From contig JAMQCK010000485.1 in NCBI GenBank assembly GCA_024196135.1, forward strand, positions 1 through 21,663: DNA of 21,663 nt, in the 5' to 3' direction. The first letter of the stretch is position 1, and each line of letters begins with the position of its first letter. Under the pieces are notes generated by a model. That model worked only from the letters and a program-made list of their open reading frames with translations. It was not told the origin of the DNA and made no database searches. The stretch is from Pleurotus ostreatus/Saccharomyces cerevisiae fusant. Taxonomy: Eukaryota; Opisthokonta. Positions 19,701 to 21,663 of this stretch are shown here, one piece after another. Position numbers and translations under genes: made by a program.

Positions 19701-20699
19701 AGGGTGAACGGTGAATGAATCAAAGCGTCGGGTGCGACGCAAAGCGCAATGCGTTTTTCTTCCAATCTTCGTCTTCTCTCATGCATCCCAACTTTTTCGA
19801 GCTTCATATTCGTCCTCCTTAAATAGAGCAGGCTGTATCATCTTCCTGACTCTTCCGCGGTTGTCCCGCGTCCATCTTCCTCCATTTTCCGTGGCCTCTA
19901 TATATATGCGCCTCTTCGTTCTTCTTTGTCCCGTCTGGCCACCGCCTGACGGTGATCCAAATATCGCATGGTCGTTGTCCTTACTCAAAGTTCACCTGAT
20001 CCTCCCTTCCACCCAATCAAATCCCAGCATAATACGGACACTCGAATAACAATGTACTTTTACGATAGCAGGTTGTTTACCAGTTGGTACTTAGTGGTCG
20101 AAGTGAGAAATGCAGTCGTTGTCTCATGCGGTCTTGGCCTCCCGGATCTGGGCGCCTTGAGCTCCTCGGGAACTACGCATATACCCTGCGCGTAAGCAGG
20201 ATATCTCGCCGAGGCATGGCCTGCGAAGGGCGAGGTAAGGCGGTGGCTTGAGATCGTTACGTGGTGTCGGCCAATACGCTGGGATAAAACCGGTGGGCGA
20301 TGAGGGATCTTCGCGGAGCCTGAAGTTCTTGGGGCATCTGCAGTGGTGCGGACCATTCAGTAAGGCCACACCCTGACTACCGGCGTTATTTCAGCGCCCG
20401 CAAAGCCAACTGAAAACTTTTCTGTATTCCTTTGCCTATCCTGGCGCATCGCGGGAAGGATGGTGCAGAAAAATTGAGCTCGCTCCAAGGGAGGTGAGGA
20501 AGTCCCATAGAAGCAAACCATTTGTGTTACCACCAGTATATACGGTCGTCCGCCATGATTCTACAAGTCGGACCTCCCACTGCTCGGCGAACTCCGCGCG
20601 CGCGGGAAAATATAGCACGTGTTATTCGCTATATGCGTCTCCCACGGTCTCGATTTATGGACGCAGCTGGCTTTTGTTGCTACCATCATGGGCGTCCAT

Positions 20700-21440
20700 G
20701 TGCCCATATTGCCTTCGGTCACGTATTTGACCCTCTTCTTCTCCTTCTCGCGGTCCCCATGACCTGGAACGCTAGCTGCGCAGCTTTCGACTCGGTGGGC
20801 GAATCGGACAGTAGCAATTTGTCCACTTCGTATTGCGAGTCTGACCAATGGTTGGTCTATCCGCCACACGATCTCATGGCTAAGTACTATGCCCCGAAGT
20901 CATCTTTCAAACGTAGTTCTCGATGAACCAACAGAGACTGTACGCGTCTGCGCCTACGGACCTGATTGCTGGCTCCTGCGCCATCTTCACCTTCAGCGAC
21001 CACCCTTCAAGCTCTACTATAGCCATGGCAATCATTGAGCAGTCTGGTCGGTTGTACTATGCCTCGGCTCCGAGAATTGCGGCCTCTCCATCTCGCCATG
21101 TGTGCCCAAGGCTCAATTCTGCTACCTACGCATCCGAATCGAGGAAGAAGGCTCCAACGCTTGCCTAATCCAGTATACCCTACGGAATCCCACCCATGTT
21201 CTTGACGAGTGGTAAGTCCGTCGCAAAAATTTGAATCATGCTTCTGAGACCGGGAATCGCAGAGGGATCTTCACCCAGGGTGTACGAGTTAGGAAAACCG
21301 CCTACATCGATGCTTCGGAGCGCGACTCGACGGTGATTGCGCGCATGCATCCTTGTGTAGGTCGGAAAAACCTGCAGTATGTTGGTGGGGCCTCCGCTGA
21401 CCAGACAGCAGCTCTCAGCACCCTCAATTGCGCTTGTCAT
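20700..21440 (-). pseudogene. possible decayed coding region, unknown family
   Basis: Translating the minus strand gives stretches that look like protein but are interrupted. In one frame, GAFFLDSDA is followed by TAG (21128-21126), AELSLGHTWRDGEAAILGAEA, and TAG (21059-21057). A long open run to TGA follows. In the next frame, LKDDFGA is followed by TAG (20889-20887), then TAG again (20859-20857), then a 35-codon open run. All four of these interrupting stops are TAG and each could come from CAG by one C-to-T change. No start, conserved domain or splice pattern makes one intact gene. It could equally be chance in a GC-moderate spacer. Confidence 0.25.
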
Positions 21441-21530
21441 GCGTAACTAGACTACTGCCGCAGCCTTCAACTCTCACCATTGGCTCGCAGTAGGCACATG
21501 CGTCCAACGCCTCTATACAACCTTGCTATG

Positions 21531-21548
21531 ATGGGCGTCGACGCCCAT
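21531..21548. repeat. perfect 18-bp palindrome
   Basis: ATGGGCGTC is followed directly by its reverse complement GACGCCCAT. A related imperfect inverted repeat (ATGGGC, 8-nt spacer, GCCCAT) lies near 20688-20707 in the same gene-poor end. Function is unknown. Confidence 0.7.
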
Positions 21549-21591
21549 TCAATCCGCGAGGTACCATCCGGCGACCGTGCTTGTTGAACCG

Positions 21592-21650
21592 AAGCCTCTT
21601 TTCTCTGTGTCGACCTAGTTACTGGCATCAAAGCCTCTTTTGAGCCTCTT
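21592..21650. repeat. short direct repeats AAGCCTCTTTT
   Basis: The 11-mer AAGCCTCTTTT occurs at 21592-21602 and 21631-21641, followed by a partial copy GAGCCTCTT at 21642-21650, right at the window edge. It may continue beyond the window. Confidence 0.6.
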
Positions 21651-21663
21651 CGCTGCCTTCTTT

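Larger units (their letters stand above)
19701..21663. other. gene-poor right end; possible broken minus-strand coding sequence
   Basis: About 2 kb follows the LRR gene. The first 350 bp is T- and C-rich with A/T runs (TATATATATG near 19900) and fits a 3' flank. On the minus strand between about 21440 and 20700, frames read with coding-like composition: RSIDVGGFPNSYTLGEDP and GLRSMIQIFATDLPLVKN (21330-21190), then CSMIAMAIVELEGWSLKVKM and QEPAIRSVGADAYSL (21040-20935), then WSDSQYEVDKLLLSDSPT (20850-20780). They are broken by stops and frame changes with no convincing short introns. Another such segment lies near 20370-20240 (minus; PKNFRLREDPSSPTGFIPAYW). I recognise no family, and this may be a decayed gene, so no CDS is called. 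Confidence 0.4.

Noticed and set aside
20060..20369. Minus-strand ORFs as a complete small gene
   Set aside because: One frame has protein-like wording, but no ATG-stop-splice model joins it to anything, and no family is recognised.

Overview
The window is nuclear DNA from a filamentous basidiomycete, most likely an Agaricomycete. The genes are broken by many short introns (about 41-72 bp) with GTRNGT-type donors. The spliced products resemble mushroom-type proteins: a STE3 pheromone receptor, dynamitin, a Con-6 protein and a DUF3684 protein. I assigned genes by reading both strands, joining exons at canonical GT/AG sites and checking that phase stays continuous. No database search was possible.

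Layout from left to right: the 3' end of an unrecognised plus-strand gene (to 202); a complete seven-exon STE3-type pheromone receptor (607-2503, minus, 527 aa); dynamitin, the p50 subunit of dynactin (2950-4376, minus, 404 aa); a small Con-6 repeat protein (4674-5265, minus, 136 aa); a 955-bp intergenic stretch holding a perfect 20-bp palindrome; a four-helix membrane protein of unknown function (6221-7148, minus, 237 aa); a gene-poor 1.8-kb stretch; a basic, disordered, probably nuclear protein (8936-9817, minus, 293 aa); a very large 25-exon DUF3684 protein (10498-16892, minus, 1722 aa); and, diverging from it, a leucine-rich-repeat protein with an F-box-like start and an RGG-rich tail (17278-19700, plus, 721 aa). 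The last 2 kb has no gene I can assign, but carries coding-like minus-strand fragments broken by stops.

The genes do not form an obvious pathway. The receptor acts in mate recognition, or in a non-mating receptor role. Dynamitin belongs to dynein-based transport, including nuclear movement. Con-6 is a stress- or sporulation-associated family. The most unusual gene is the DUF3684 protein. It begins with a GHKL (Hsp90/sacsin-like) ATP-binding fold and ends with an HEXXH zinc-metallopeptidase-like motif, so it could couple an ATP-driven chaperone-like module to a protease-like one. I found no transposon with recognisable domains, no CRISPR array, no rRNA and no convincing tRNA. I also found no CaaX pheromone precursor in the spacers beside the receptor.
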